This document shows positions 1 to 8,266 of a stretch of DNA of 17,513 nt, piece after piece; position 1 is the stretch's first letter; each line of letters starts with the position of its first letter. The position numbers were made by a program, and so were the translations under genes. The stretch is from JAKALX01 sp964508715 (lineage in GTDB: Bacteria > Chloroflexota > Dehalococcoidia > Tepidiformales > Tepidiformaceae). Location: positions 1-17,513 of the forward strand of contig CAZDUX010000037.1 of NCBI GenBank assembly GCA_964508715.1, given 5' to 3'. The notes under the pieces were generated by a model. That model saw only the letters and a program-made list of their open reading frames with translations. It made no database searches and was not told the DNA's origin.

Positions 1-206
1 GATGAGAGCCCGGGCACAGGCGCTCATGGCGGCCGGCTGAGTCAGAGGCCGGGCGCAAGCCTGTCCACACCACACAAATGCCCCATCAAACTGGAGCATC
101 TATCCCAGTGCGACCAAATACTTGCCGGCCATACGCCCCACCACGGGGCGCCCAACCATGCACATGCCCAGCCACTACGCCCTCACCGTCCCCAACACGC
201 CAATGA

Positions 207-457
207 TCAGCGAATCCCTAACTCTGCCGTCATCCTGGCCAGCACTGGCTTCATCCAGCGATCACGCGCCTCTTCGATCTCGTCCAACGTCGCCCACGGG
301 TGCTCCTTCCGCCAACGCCCCAGCGCCATCCCCGCTTCCGATAGTGACTCGCTCCAACTACTTCCCAACTGACCGTCTCTCACCAGGCCTTCCTTCGCCC
401 GCCACCACCTATCCTCTACCCGCTTACTCTCCTTTGCAAAAAATCTGAACCACACCC
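207..457 (-). mobile_element. ISKra4-like transposase N-terminal fragment (degenerate, outward-reading)
   Basis: A minus-strand reading frame from about 429 to 207 encodes roughly 73 residues beginning SKRVEDRWW and including RWRKEHPWATLDEIEEARDR, then stops after AELGIR. The hydrophilic RWR-x-HP-x-AT-x-x-EIE pattern resembles the N-terminus of ISKra4-family transposases; I recognise this from memory only. The matching copy at the right edge of the window starts with GTG at the equivalent position, whereas here the codon is GAG, so this copy has lost its start as well as its C-terminus. The element boundary is placed at 457 because the sequence shared with the right copy begins there with GGGTGTG (minus strand). 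Further leftward (1-206) no continued frame is visible, only a 6-bp GC hairpin at 134-150. An open frame from an ATG at 455 exists but runs through the junction and is not the native start. Confidence 0.45.
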
Positions 458-1209
458 TGATTGCGATGCACGAGGTGCACGATCTCGTGCACGACCACGT
501 ACTCGAGGAGCGCCGGCTCGGCCATGATGATTCGCCAGTTGAATCTCAACGTCCCGTCTGCCGCGCAGCTACCCCAGCGCCGCCTTTGGTCACGGATAGC
601 CACACCAGCCGGGGTGAGTGTCATCAGACGCGACCAACGCTCAACCGAACGCCGGACAACGTCGCTCGCCCGTCGCCGGCACCCGCGCACGAACGCCGCG
701 CGGATCGCTGCCTGCCAGCCCTCTCCCTCGAGCGAGGATGGAACTTCCAGCTCAAACGACCAGTGGCTGAAATTCAGCCGCACAGAGTCAATCTCACGGT
801 GCGTCACTTCCATCCGCACCTCACGGCCCAGATAGGGAAGCGTCTCGCCACTGACGAAGAGCTTTTCTCGAGTTCCAACCTCACATTCTAGCCGGGTAAG
901 AATCCAGCCTGCGCGGCGCAAGACGATTTCGGCGATGGTTGCCGCGGGCGCCGTCGCCGGGGCCGCGACGGTGATGCCATCGGTCTGGTCGATCGTCATC
1001 TCAATGGTCTTCTTCCGCCGGGCGCTGCGAATTAGCGTGTAGCTCAGGTTGGAGTTCCCGTAGCGAACCGCGCCCACCTCCGGTCGCCGTTTGGCGGATC
1101 TGCGTGCCATTTCGACCATGCTTGCGACGAGCTCGTTCAGCTGCTCCTCGGACAATTGTCCGGCATCGTGGAGCCCTCGCTTGATGTCCCGCCGCATGAC
1201 TCGCAGCAC
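424..1209 (-). pseudogene. YgjP-like (M48/SprT-type) zinc metallopeptidase, 3' truncated
   Basis: The predicted protein is 261 residues from a GTG at 1209 (an internal ATG at 1197 is an alternative; neither has a well-spaced ribosome site). It has the YgjP/DUF45 pattern: an N-terminal beta-rich half with SYTLIRSARRKKTIEMTI, then the RRRWGSC block, FNWRIIMAEP, and the zinc motif VVVHEIVHLVH near the end. In this family HExxH is followed closely by a third zinc ligand in an HxNHS..FW context and by about 30 more residues. Here the sequence reads HRNQ at that point and then a foreign-looking tail, GVVQIFCKGE, before the stop. The break coincides with the IS-like end at 457, and the ligand codon (CAx) appears to be cut after CA. 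The product should lack a complete zinc site. YgjP-type peptidases are often encoded beside restriction systems. The gene diverges from the helicase operon with about 160 bp between starts. It is called a truncated gene with good confidence; its original role is unknown. Confidence 0.75.
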
Positions 1210-1355
1210 GTCCTCGTTTCGCTGCCTCAGATGCCATCACTTCGATAACAAGCAATCCGCAGGTATAGTTTCGAACGTGGCCGAGATAGGTTCCGAGGGA
1301 GCGGTTGACCGGACTTGCAAAGCGGCCGCCGCACTCGTTATCGAAGAGCCACTGT
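1210..1355. promoter_or_regulatory. Divergent intergenic region between peptidase and helicase operon
   Basis: This gap should carry the promoter of the rightward defence operon and that of the leftward peptidase gene. On the plus strand a -10-like TATAGT lies at 1264-1269, but the hexamer 17 bp upstream (TTCGAT) is a poor -35, so the assignment is tentative. It would give a leader of roughly 95 bases. I see no clear operator repeat. Confidence 0.25.
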
Positions 1356-1363
1356 AAGGAGAG
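1356..1363 (+). promoter_or_regulatory. Ribosome binding site fixing the SNF2 helicase start
   Basis: AAGGAGAG lies six bases upstream of the ATG at 1368. The longer open frame from 1305 has no comparable site, and its extra 21 residues look non-coding. Confidence 0.75.
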
Positions 1364-1367
1364 CGAG

Positions 1368-4220
1368 ATGGCGGGACAGGTCTTGTCACGGTTTACCCCG
1401 GGCCAGCTTGTTGCGGCGCGGGGAAGGGATTGGATCGTCCTGCCTGACGACGACCCGGGCGTCGTTCGACTCCGGCCGATCGATGGCTATGACGATGCCT
1501 CCGTGGGCATCTGTCCTGAAATCGAACCCGATGCCATTCGGCAGTCAGCATACCCGCCTCCCGATTCCGCTAGTGTCGGCGATCTGAACGGCGCCTTGCT
1601 CCTTCGTGACGCGGTCAGGCTGACACTGCGCAACGGCGCCGGTCCGTTCCGTTCGGCCGGGCACCTCTCTGTTTCGCCGCGTCCGTACCAGTTCGTTCCT
1701 CTCATCATGGCACTGAAACTCGATCCCGTTCGCATGCTCATCGCTGATGACGTCGGCGTGGGGAAGACCATCGAAGCGGGGATGATCGCCCGCGAACTGC
1801 TCGATCGAGGCGCCGTTCGCCGTATTGGCGTTCTCTGCCCGCCCCATCTTTGCGAGCAGTGGGAGGAGGAACTGCGCGAGAAGTTCCATATCGAGACGGC
1901 GGTCATCCAATCTGCCCGGATGGCCCGCCTAGAGCGCCAGCTTCCCCGCGCCGACATCAACGTCTTCCAGCATTACCGGCACCTCATCGCCAGCATCGAT
2001 TACGTGAAGGGCGACAACTATCGGCGCATGTTCATCGATAACGCGCCAGACCTGCTGATTGTCGACGAGGCGCACGCCTCGGCCCGCCCCCGTGGCGACC
2101 GTGGTGCCTCCCAGCACCAACGGTATGAGCTGCTCCGTGACCTGGCAAAGGATCAGTCACGGAACATCCTGCTCGTGACCGCTACCCCTCACAGCGGCAT
2201 CGAAGAGAGCTTCCGCTCGCTGCTTGGACTATTGAATCCCGAGTTCGACGTGCCCGAGGAGCAGCGGTTGGACCGCCGGAAGCTGGCACAGTGTGTGATT
2301 CAACGCAGGCGAGGGGACCTCGAGCGTTGGATGGGTGCGACCACTGCTTTCCCCGTGAGAAGGAGCGAAGAGCGCCAGTACACGATGAGTGCCCCCTACC
2401 TGAAACTGTACGAGCAGGTGCTTGACTTCTGCCGCGAGTCGGTACAGGCCGATGGCCAGGGAAGGCGGCAACAGCGTGTCCGTTACTGGGCCGCTATCGC
2501 TATTCTTCGCTGCGTGCTTTCGAGCCCCGCGGCCGCTGAAGCGGTTCTCAGTAATCAGGCGCGGCGAGATGGCGGGGAAGTCGTCTCGGAAGACATTGAC
2601 TCAGCCGGCGATTCGCTCTTCTCCAGCCAGGTGCTCGATGTGACCGGGGACGAGCAGCCGCCCGATTTCGCCCCGGCCAGCCCGGTCGAAGACTCGGCCG
2701 CCGCAGACGAGCCGCAGCGGCGAAAGCTGCAGGCACTTCTGCGTGACGCGCGAGCACTCGGGGGGACCAAGGACGATCGAAAGCTCTCGGAGGCCACGCA
2801 GCTCGTTGCAGATATGGTTCGCGACGGCTTCCGGCCCATCGTCTACTGCCGTTTCATTCCAACCGCGAACTACGTCGCCGAACATCTGCATAAGCACCTC
2901 GAACGCGAGTTCTCAGGCATCGCCGTGCAGGCCGTGACGGGCGAGGTTGGCGACGAGCAGCGCCGCGAGATCGTCGGGGAATTGGGCCAGCACGAGCGGA
3001 GGGTGCTCGTGGCGACTGACTGCCTCTCCGAGGGTATCAATCTGCAGCAGCACTTCGATGCTGTCGTTCACTACGACCTGCCCTGGAACCCGAACCGCCT
3101 GGAGCAGCGTGAAGGCCGGGTGGACCGCTTCGGGCAGGCGAAACCCGAGGTGCGTACAGTGTTGCTGTACGGCGCCGACAACCAGGTCGACCTGACTGTC
3201 CTGGAGGTGCTCATCCGCAAGGCGCGAACGATCCGTCAGGAGCTCGGTATCGCCGTGCCAGTGCCGGTCGAGTCAGACGACGTCGTGCAGGCGGTTGTAA
3301 AGAGCGTGCTGCTCAACCAGAGCCCGATGCGCGCCCACCAACTGCCGATGAGCCTGCCGGACCCAGCCGTCGGCACCTTCCACCGCGAATGGGATCTCGC
3401 CGCGGATCGCGAGAAGGAGAGCCGGGGCTACTTCAGCCAGCAACAGATCCAGCCGGAGGAGGTCGCACAGGAGTTGCGCGAACTCGAACCGGCGCTCGGC
3501 GATGAGCAGGCGGTACAGCGCTTTCTGGCAAACGGGGTACAGCGCTTCAATGGCGAACTGCGAACGACTCGCAATTCCGCCGTGTTCCAGCTCCTCCCCG
3601 GCGACCTGCGCGAAGGGATGGCGAAGCGAAACCCCTGGCTCGAGTTCCCCCTCAGCGTGTCCTTCGATTCGCTGCCGCACGATGCTGCGCTCACGCTTGG
3701 CCGCAACCACGCTGTCGTATCCACCCTCGCTGAAACGGTGCTTGGTGCCGCGCTTGCACCCAAACCCGATCGCCGCTTCGCCCGCGCCAGTGCCATCTAC
3801 ACGCGCGACGTACCCGTTCGTACCGCCGCCCTGCTGCTGCGGATGCGGTACCTCCTCGAAGAGGGCGGGGCGCAGCAGTTTGCTGAAGAAGTGGTGCTCG
3901 CGCCGTTCCGCCGGGGTGCGAACGGACCCGAGTGGCTGGAGCCGTTCAACGAGACTGGCCTGCGTTTGCTCGAAGACGCCAAGGTCGCAGCCAACATGCG
4001 CGATGAGGAAAAGACGGAGCACGTGCGCTGGGCGCTCGACTACCTCCAGGACGCACCGGCGTGGTGGGCGCCGATTCGCGACGACCGCGTGAACGAACTC
4101 ATGGCCGCACACGCCCGGCTTCGCGCTTCGCTCAAGGCAAAGCCTCTCGCAATTACACCGCATGAGCCGCCAGATATCATCGGCTGCTACGTGCTCGTGC
4201 CCGCCGGGGGTGCGCGGTGA
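1368..4220 (+). CDS. drmD: SNF2-family helicase/translocase, DrmD-like
   Basis: The protein is 950 residues from the ATG with the strong AAGGAG site. It is a soluble ATP-driven DNA translocase of the HepA/SNF2 type. Visible motifs: Walker A ADDVGVGKTIEAG at about 126-138; motif Ia/Ib region LCPPHLCEQWEEEL; DEAH at 233-236; motif III LLVTATPHSG at about 268-277; second lobe with PIVYCRF near 490, VATDCLSEGINLQ near 550 and RLEQREGRVDRFGQ near 575-590. About 340 C-terminal residues have no motif I can name. The length and the pairing with an adenine methylase fit DrmD of class 1 DISARM, and equally the helicase of related helicase-methylase (Hma-type) defence loci. The stop overlaps the GTG of the methylase by 4 bp (GTGA), so the two are translationally coupled. 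The SNF2 call is secure; the DrmD name is an inference from context. Confidence 0.85.
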   Translation: MAGQVLSRFTPGQLVAARGRDWIVLPDDDPGVVRLRPIDGYDDASVGICPEIEPDAIRQSAYPPPDSASVGDLNGALLLRDAVRLTLRNGAGPFRSAGHLSVSPRPYQFVPLIMALKLDPVRMLIADDVGVGKTIEAGMIARELLDRGAVRRIGVLCPPHLCEQWEEELREKFHIETAVIQSARMARLERQLPRADINVFQHYRHLIASIDYVKGDNYRRMFIDNAPDLLIVDEAHASARPRGDRGASQHQRYELLRDLAKDQSRNILLVTATPHSGIEESFRSLLGLLNPEFDVPEEQRLDRRKLAQCVIQRRRGDLERWMGATTAFPVRRSEERQYTMSAPYLKLYEQVLDFCRESVQADGQGRRQQRVRYWAAIAILRCVLSSPAAAEAVLSNQARRDGGEVVSEDIDSAGDSLFSSQVLDVTGDEQPPDFAPASPVEDSAAADEPQRRKLQALLRDARALGGTKDDRKLSEATQLVADMVRDGFRPIVYCRFIPTANYVAEHLHKHLEREFSGIAVQAVTGEVGDEQRREIVGELGQHERRVLVATDCLSEGINLQQHFDAVVHYDLPWNPNRLEQREGRVDRFGQAKPEVRTVLLYGADNQVDLTVLEVLIRKARTIRQELGIAVPVPVESDDVVQAVVKSVLLNQSPMRAHQLPMSLPDPAVGTFHREWDLAADREKESRGYFSQQQIQPEEVAQELRELEPALGDEQAVQRFLANGVQRFNGELRTTRNSAVFQLLPGDLREGMAKRNPWLEFPLSVSFDSLPHDAALTLGRNHAVVSTLAETVLGAALAPKPDRRFARASAIYTRDVPVRTAALLLRMRYLLEEGGAQQFAEEVVLAPFRRGANGPEWLEPFNETGLRLLEDAKVAANMRDEEKTEHVRWALDYLQDAPAWWAPIRDDRVNELMAAHARLRASLKAKPLAITPHEPPDIIGCYVLVPAGGAR

Positions 4221-7200
4221 GCTACGCCTCTATCTCTATTGAAGGCGGGATCTTCCCGCCAGATCTGCTTGATCGGCTGGCAAACGCGGAACTGCCCGGC
4301 CAATCAGCTTCGGACTTCGGCCTCGATGGCCGCCGTATCATGACCGAACTGCAGGCGGCGTTCTCGGCGATGCGGACGTACTGGGACGGCTTCGAGCAGC
4401 GCCGCCAGCATTCGCGCGAAAGCGTTACCACTCTGACGCGCCAGGCGTGGATCGAACCGGTATTCGAGTTGCTGGGGTTCAAGCTCGAACCCCAGCGCGC
4501 GGGCCTTATCGCGGGCAACGAGAGCTTCGTCATCTCGCACACGGCCGGCGCCGAGCCGTTCGCGCCGCCGGTACACGTCGTCGCACTCGACCGTTCGCTC
4601 GACCATCGCGACGGCCGCCGCAGCCCGCACTCTTCGGTGCAGGAGTACCTGAATCGCTGCGAAGCGCTCTGGGGCATCGTCACGAACGGTGCGAAGCTGC
4701 GCCTGCTGCGCGACTCCAGCCGCGTTTCGCACCCGGTCTACCTCGAGTTCGACCTGCGTGCGATGGCCGAGGGCAACCTCTACAGCGAGTTTGTCGTGCT
4801 CTACCGGCTCCTGCACGCGAGCCGCTTGCCAAAGAGTGGCGAGGACGCGAGCACGTGCCTGCTCGAGACCTACTACCAGCTCGGCATCGAAGAAGGCGGG
4901 CGCGTGCGCGAACACCTGCGCGATGGCGTAGAAGAGGCGCTGCAGCGGCTCGGTACTGCCTTCCTGGCTCACCCGGCGAACGAGGAGCTGCGCGGACTCT
5001 TCAAACGTGGACGGCCCGATGAGGCGCGCTACTACCGCGAGCTCCTGCGGCTCATTTATCGCCTGCTGTTCCTTGCCGTGGCCGAAGAGCGCCGCCTGCT
5101 CTTCCCGGGCGATTCGCCTCCCGCTTCGCAGGCGATCTACGACCGCTACTACAGTCTTGCCGCACTTCGCAACCGCGCCGATAGCGGTGCCGGGCGCGAT
5201 AGCCACATCGACCTCTGGGAGGGGCTACGCCAGACGTTCCGCCTCTTCCGCGACGATAGCCTCGCGCAGAAGCTCGGGCTTCACGCGCTCAACGGCGAAC
5301 TCTTCGGCGAAGAAGCGTGCCGCGAAATCGAATCGGCGAAGTGCACGAACGCCGACCTGCTCGCCGCCATCCACTCCCTTTCGATGTTCGAAGACAAGAA
5401 GGCGAAGGTGTGGCGGCGGGTGAACTACGCGGCGCTCGACGTGGAGGAGCTCGGGAGCGTCTACGAGAGCCTGCTCGACTTTCAGCCCAAGGTGTTGCGT
5501 GACCCCTGGCGCTTCGAGTTCATCTCCGGCACCGACCGCAAGACGACGGGCTCGTACTACACACCGCCGGAGCTCGTGCATGAGCTCATCCAGAGCGCCC
5601 TCGTGCCAGTCATCGAAGACCGGCTAGCGGGCAAGCGCACAAAGGACGAAAAGGAAGCGGCGCTCCTTGGGATGCGCGTCATCGACCCCGCTTCGGGTTC
5701 GGGGCACTTCGTGCTGGCTGCGGCGCGGCGGATTGCCCGCGAGCTCGCGCGGGCGCGAAGCGGCGAAGATGAGCCTTCGCCCGCCGAGTACCGCCACGCG
5801 CTGCGCGACGTTATCCGCGCGTGTATCTACGCCGTCGACCGCAACCCGCTGGCGACCGACCTCTGCAAGGTTGCGCTCTGGATCGAGGGTCACAACGCCG
5901 GATCGCCGCTGAGCTTCCTCGACAACCACGTGAAGTGCGGCGACAGCCTCGTCGGCGTGTTCGACCTCGACGTGCTGCGCGCGGGCATACCAGACGACGC
6001 GTATACAGCCGTTTCCGGCGACGAAAAGACCGTGGCGAACGCGCTCAAGAAGCAGAACCAGAAGGAGCGGCTCGGCCAGCTACCCCTCGGGTTCGATGCG
6101 GGTCTGCCGGCGAAGGAGCTGGCGAGCGACTTCGAGACGTTCGCGGGGATGGAGGAGCGCACGCCCGCCGACGTGCACGCCAAGGAGGAGATCTACCAGC
6201 AGATTCGCGGGAGCGGCTCGAAGTGGTGGCAATGGAAGGTGGCGTGCGATCTCTGGACCGCCGCCTTCTTCACGCCCATGACACGTGAGACGCAGGCGCT
6301 GGTCCCAACGACGGCGGCGGTTTGGGGGCACCTCGCGAACCCGAAGGCGAGCCACGGCCTGCTCATTGGCGAAGCCGTGCAGCAATCGGGCGAGAACCGC
6401 TTCTTCCACTGGCCGCTCGAATTCCCCGAGGTGTTTGCGAACGGCGGCTTCGACGTGGTGCTGGGGAACCCGCCCTGGGAACAGCTCCAACCCGAAGAGG
6501 TGAAGTTCTTCGCATCGGTCGGAGCTTTCGAGATTGCAGGACTGAGTGGGGAAGCCAGGAAGCGTGCCATTGCGAGGCTTCCAAAGGACTCGGCCGTTTC
6601 GATCGGCTGGGAACGGCATAAGCGCACAATTGAATCTGGCAACACATTCATCCGCGGATCGGCTCGATTCCCGCTAACTGCGCGGGGGAAGCTCAACACC
6701 TATGCAGTATTCGCGGAACTCGCTCGCAGCATGATTGGAGACAGAGGTAGGAGTGGACTGATCGTTCCGAGCGGAATCGCCACCGATGACAGCACGAAAG
6801 TCTTCTTCGGCGAGATTGTCTCCGCGCGATCGCTGGTAAGCCTTTACGATTTCGAGAACCGTCTATTCCCGGAAGTCCATAAGAGCTACAAGTTCTGCCT
6901 GCTGACAACCGCTGGGCGTGAGCGGCCTCAGCAAGCCGGGGACTTCGCATTCTTCCTTCACTATCCTCACGAGCTCGCTGAGGCTGGCCGCCGCTTCTCA
7001 CTCTCACCCGAGGACTTTGCGCTTTTGAACCCGAATACGCTCACGTGCCCGATCTTCCGTACGGCCCGCGATGCGGAGATTACGAAGGCCATTTATCGCC
7101 GGGTTCCAGTCCTTATAAAGGAAGGCCCGGCAGAGGAAAACCCATGGCAGGTGAGCTTCCGGCAGGGCCTCTTCAATATGACAAGCGACTCCGGCCTCTT

Positions 7201-7768
7201 CCAGTACCGAGAGGACCTGGAGGAGGAGGGCTGGCGGCTGCAGGGGAACGTCTTTGTGAAGCCCGGCGTGGAGCACCGCTACCTGCCGCTGTACGAGGCT
7301 AAGATGGTCCACCAGTTCGACCACCGCTGGGCAAGCTACACCGACCCCGACGACTGCTCGGACGTCACCCTTGCCGAAAAGCAGGACCCCGCCTTCGCCG
7401 CCCTCCCCCGCTACTGGGTCGACGAGCGCGAAGTCGAGGCGAAGCTCGCAGGCAGGTGGGATCGCGGCTGGCTCCTCGGCTGGCGCGACATCTGCCGCAG
7501 CACGGACGAGCGCACGGTGATCGCGGGGGCGATCCCGCGCGTGGCGGTTGGTCACACAATGCCGCTATTCCTGTTCGGCACACCGGGTGCCGAGATGAGC
7601 ACTGGTTTGATAGGCAACCTTGCCAGTTTTGCTTTCGACTTTGTGAGTCGCCAGAAGATAGGTGGGACTCACCTCACCTACACCTATCTCAACCAGCTTC
7701 CCGTCCTTCCACCGAGTACCTTCGTCGAACCTGCTCGCTGGGACGCCGGTTTCAAGCTTCGCAATTAG
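4217..7768 (+). CDS. drmMI: N6-adenine DNA methyltransferase (Eco57I/DrmMI-type), prematurely terminated by in-frame TAG
   Basis: The product is 1183 residues from a GTG overlapping the helicase stop. The N-terminal ~400 residues match the type IIG/ISP-like leader (SVQEYLNRCEALWGIVTNG, YLEFDLRAM); I see no ExK nuclease pair there, so a restriction activity is not supported. The methyltransferase core follows: TTGSYYTPPELVHELI near 445, SAM-binding motif I DPASGSGHF at 490-498, and catalytic motif IV NPPW at 751-754. It should transfer a methyl group from SAM to N6 of adenine, marking self DNA for the neighbouring helicases and nucleases. The region after NPPW is the likely target-recognition part and has visibly lower GC3. 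Translation ends at TAG 7766-7768 after FKLRN, yet the same frame continues with a conserved-looking C-terminus to 8128 (see the next entry); TGG to TAG would restore a 1303-residue protein. Function of the truncated form is uncertain. The methylase assignment is firm; the drmMI symbol is an inference. Confidence 0.88.
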   Translation: MSYASISIEGGIFPPDLLDRLANAELPGQSASDFGLDGRRIMTELQAAFSAMRTYWDGFEQRRQHSRESVTTLTRQAWIEPVFELLGFKLEPQRAGLIAGNESFVISHTAGAEPFAPPVHVVALDRSLDHRDGRRSPHSSVQEYLNRCEALWGIVTNGAKLRLLRDSSRVSHPVYLEFDLRAMAEGNLYSEFVVLYRLLHASRLPKSGEDASTCLLETYYQLGIEEGGRVREHLRDGVEEALQRLGTAFLAHPANEELRGLFKRGRPDEARYYRELLRLIYRLLFLAVAEERRLLFPGDSPPASQAIYDRYYSLAALRNRADSGAGRDSHIDLWEGLRQTFRLFRDDSLAQKLGLHALNGELFGEEACREIESAKCTNADLLAAIHSLSMFEDKKAKVWRRVNYAALDVEELGSVYESLLDFQPKVLRDPWRFEFISGTDRKTTGSYYTPPELVHELIQSALVPVIEDRLAGKRTKDEKEAALLGMRVIDPASGSGHFVLAAARRIARELARARSGEDEPSPAEYRHALRDVIRACIYAVDRNPLATDLCKVALWIEGHNAGSPLSFLDNHVKCGDSLVGVFDLDVLRAGIPDDAYTAVSGDEKTVANALKKQNQKERLGQLPLGFDAGLPAKELASDFETFAGMEERTPADVHAKEEIYQQIRGSGSKWWQWKVACDLWTAAFFTPMTRETQALVPTTAAVWGHLANPKASHGLLIGEAVQQSGENRFFHWPLEFPEVFANGGFDVVLGNPPWEQLQPEEVKFFASVGAFEIAGLSGEARKRAIARLPKDSAVSIGWERHKRTIESGNTFIRGSARFPLTARGKLNTYAVFAELARSMIGDRGRSGLIVPSGIATDDSTKVFFGEIVSARSLVSLYDFENRLFPEVHKSYKFCLLTTAGRERPQQAGDFAFFLHYPHELAEAGRRFSLSPEDFALLNPNTLTCPIFRTARDAEITKAIYRRVPVLIKEGPAEENPWQVSFRQGLFNMTSDSGLFQYREDLEEEGWRLQGNVFVKPGVEHRYLPLYEAKMVHQFDHRWASYTDPDDCSDVTLAEKQDPAFAALPRYWVDEREVEAKLAGRWDRGWLLGWRDICRSTDERTVIAGAIPRVAVGHTMPLFLFGTPGAEMSTGLIGNLASFAFDFVSRQKIGGTHLTYTYLNQLPVLPPSTFVEPARWDAGFKLRN

Positions 7769-8128
7769 ATCTCGCCGCGCGTCCTCGAGCTCACCTACAC
7801 CGCCTGGGACATGCAGCCGTTCGCACGCGACCTCGGCTACGACGGCCCGCCGTTCCGCTGGGACCCGGAGCGCCGCTTCCTCCTCCGCTGCGAGCTCGAT
7901 GCCGCCTACTTCCACCTCTACGGCATCGCCCGCGACGACGTGGACTACATCATGGACACCTTCCCCATCGTTCGCCGCAAAGACGAAGCGGCCCACGGCG
8001 AGTACCGCACCAAGCGCGTCATCCTCGAAATCTACGACGAACTGGCCAAAGCCATCGCCACCGGCAACCCCTACCAAACCCGCCTCAACCCCTCACCGGC
8101 CGACCCGCGCGCGGCACATGAGAGTTAG
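7769..8128 (+). pseudogene. C-terminal 119 codons of the methyltransferase, downstream of the TAG
   Basis: Directly after the stop, with no frame change, the reading frame continues ISPRVLELTYTAWD and later includes GYDGPPFRWDPERRFLLRC, ELDAAYFHLYGI, DDVDYIMDTFPIV and GEYRTKRVILEIYDEL, ending at TAG 8126-8128. This block is the usual C-terminus of DrmMI/PglX-like methylases as I know them, not a separate gene. The first internal ATG (7811) has no ribosome binding site. Third positions are almost all G or C (56 of the first 58 codons by hand count), showing that the segment was under protein-coding constraint until recently. It is expressed only if the TAG is read through, or if the TAG is a sequencing error. 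Confidence 0.8.
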
Positions 8129-8254
8129 CAGGGTGCTGAAGAAGGGATGCGATTTCGCCCAACTCGACAATAACGCAGCACACGCGGCGATCTTCTAGCG
8201 TATCTTCGATCAAACCTGACGGTTCGTACTTATTACCCAACCTGCTAGATAGAA
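8129..8254. other. Intergenic gap between methyltransferase and OLD nuclease
   Basis: About 130 bp, more AT-rich than its surroundings, is the only sizeable gap inside the defence operon. No convincing sigma-70 hexamer pair, terminator hairpin or repeat was found. The break in tight gene packing here is consistent with the OLD gene having been inserted between core genes. Confidence 0.3.
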
Positions 8255-8260
8255 TAGGAG
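8255..8260 (+). promoter_or_regulatory. Ribosome binding site fixing the OLD start
   Basis: TAGGAG is separated by six bases from ATG 8267. The in-frame TTG at 8261 directly abuts the site and is therefore too close to be used. Confidence 0.75.
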
Positions 8261-8266
8261 TTGGAT

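Noticed and set aside
1..206. Search for the left attachment site (copy of the tRNA-Glu 3' end) or an IS right end
   Set aside because: No match to the T-arm/acceptor sequence or to an inverted GGGTGTG terminus was found here.
122..448. Plus-strand 108-codon frame near the left edge, Pro/Ser/Thr rich
   Set aside because: It is antisense to the transposase-like fragment, has no ribosome site and has a composition typical of a shadow frame.
3273..4163. Long minus-strand open frame (296 codons) opposite the SNF2 helicase C-terminus
   Set aside because: It lies antisense to a well-supported gene, has no recognisable motif and is explained by high GC3 on the coding strand.
4304..5206. Long minus-strand open frame (300 codons) opposite the methylase N-terminus
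   Set aside because: Antisense shadow with low-complexity composition; the plus-strand frame has methylase motifs and coupling to its neighbour.
7766..7768. TAG recoded as pyrrolysine or deliberate readthrough
   Set aside because: Nothing in the window (no pyl genes, no obvious downstream structural element) supports recoding; a nonsense mutation or base error is simpler.
7811..8128. Separate small gene starting at ATG 7811
   Set aside because: It is in frame with the methylase, encodes the methylase C-terminus and has no ribosome binding site.
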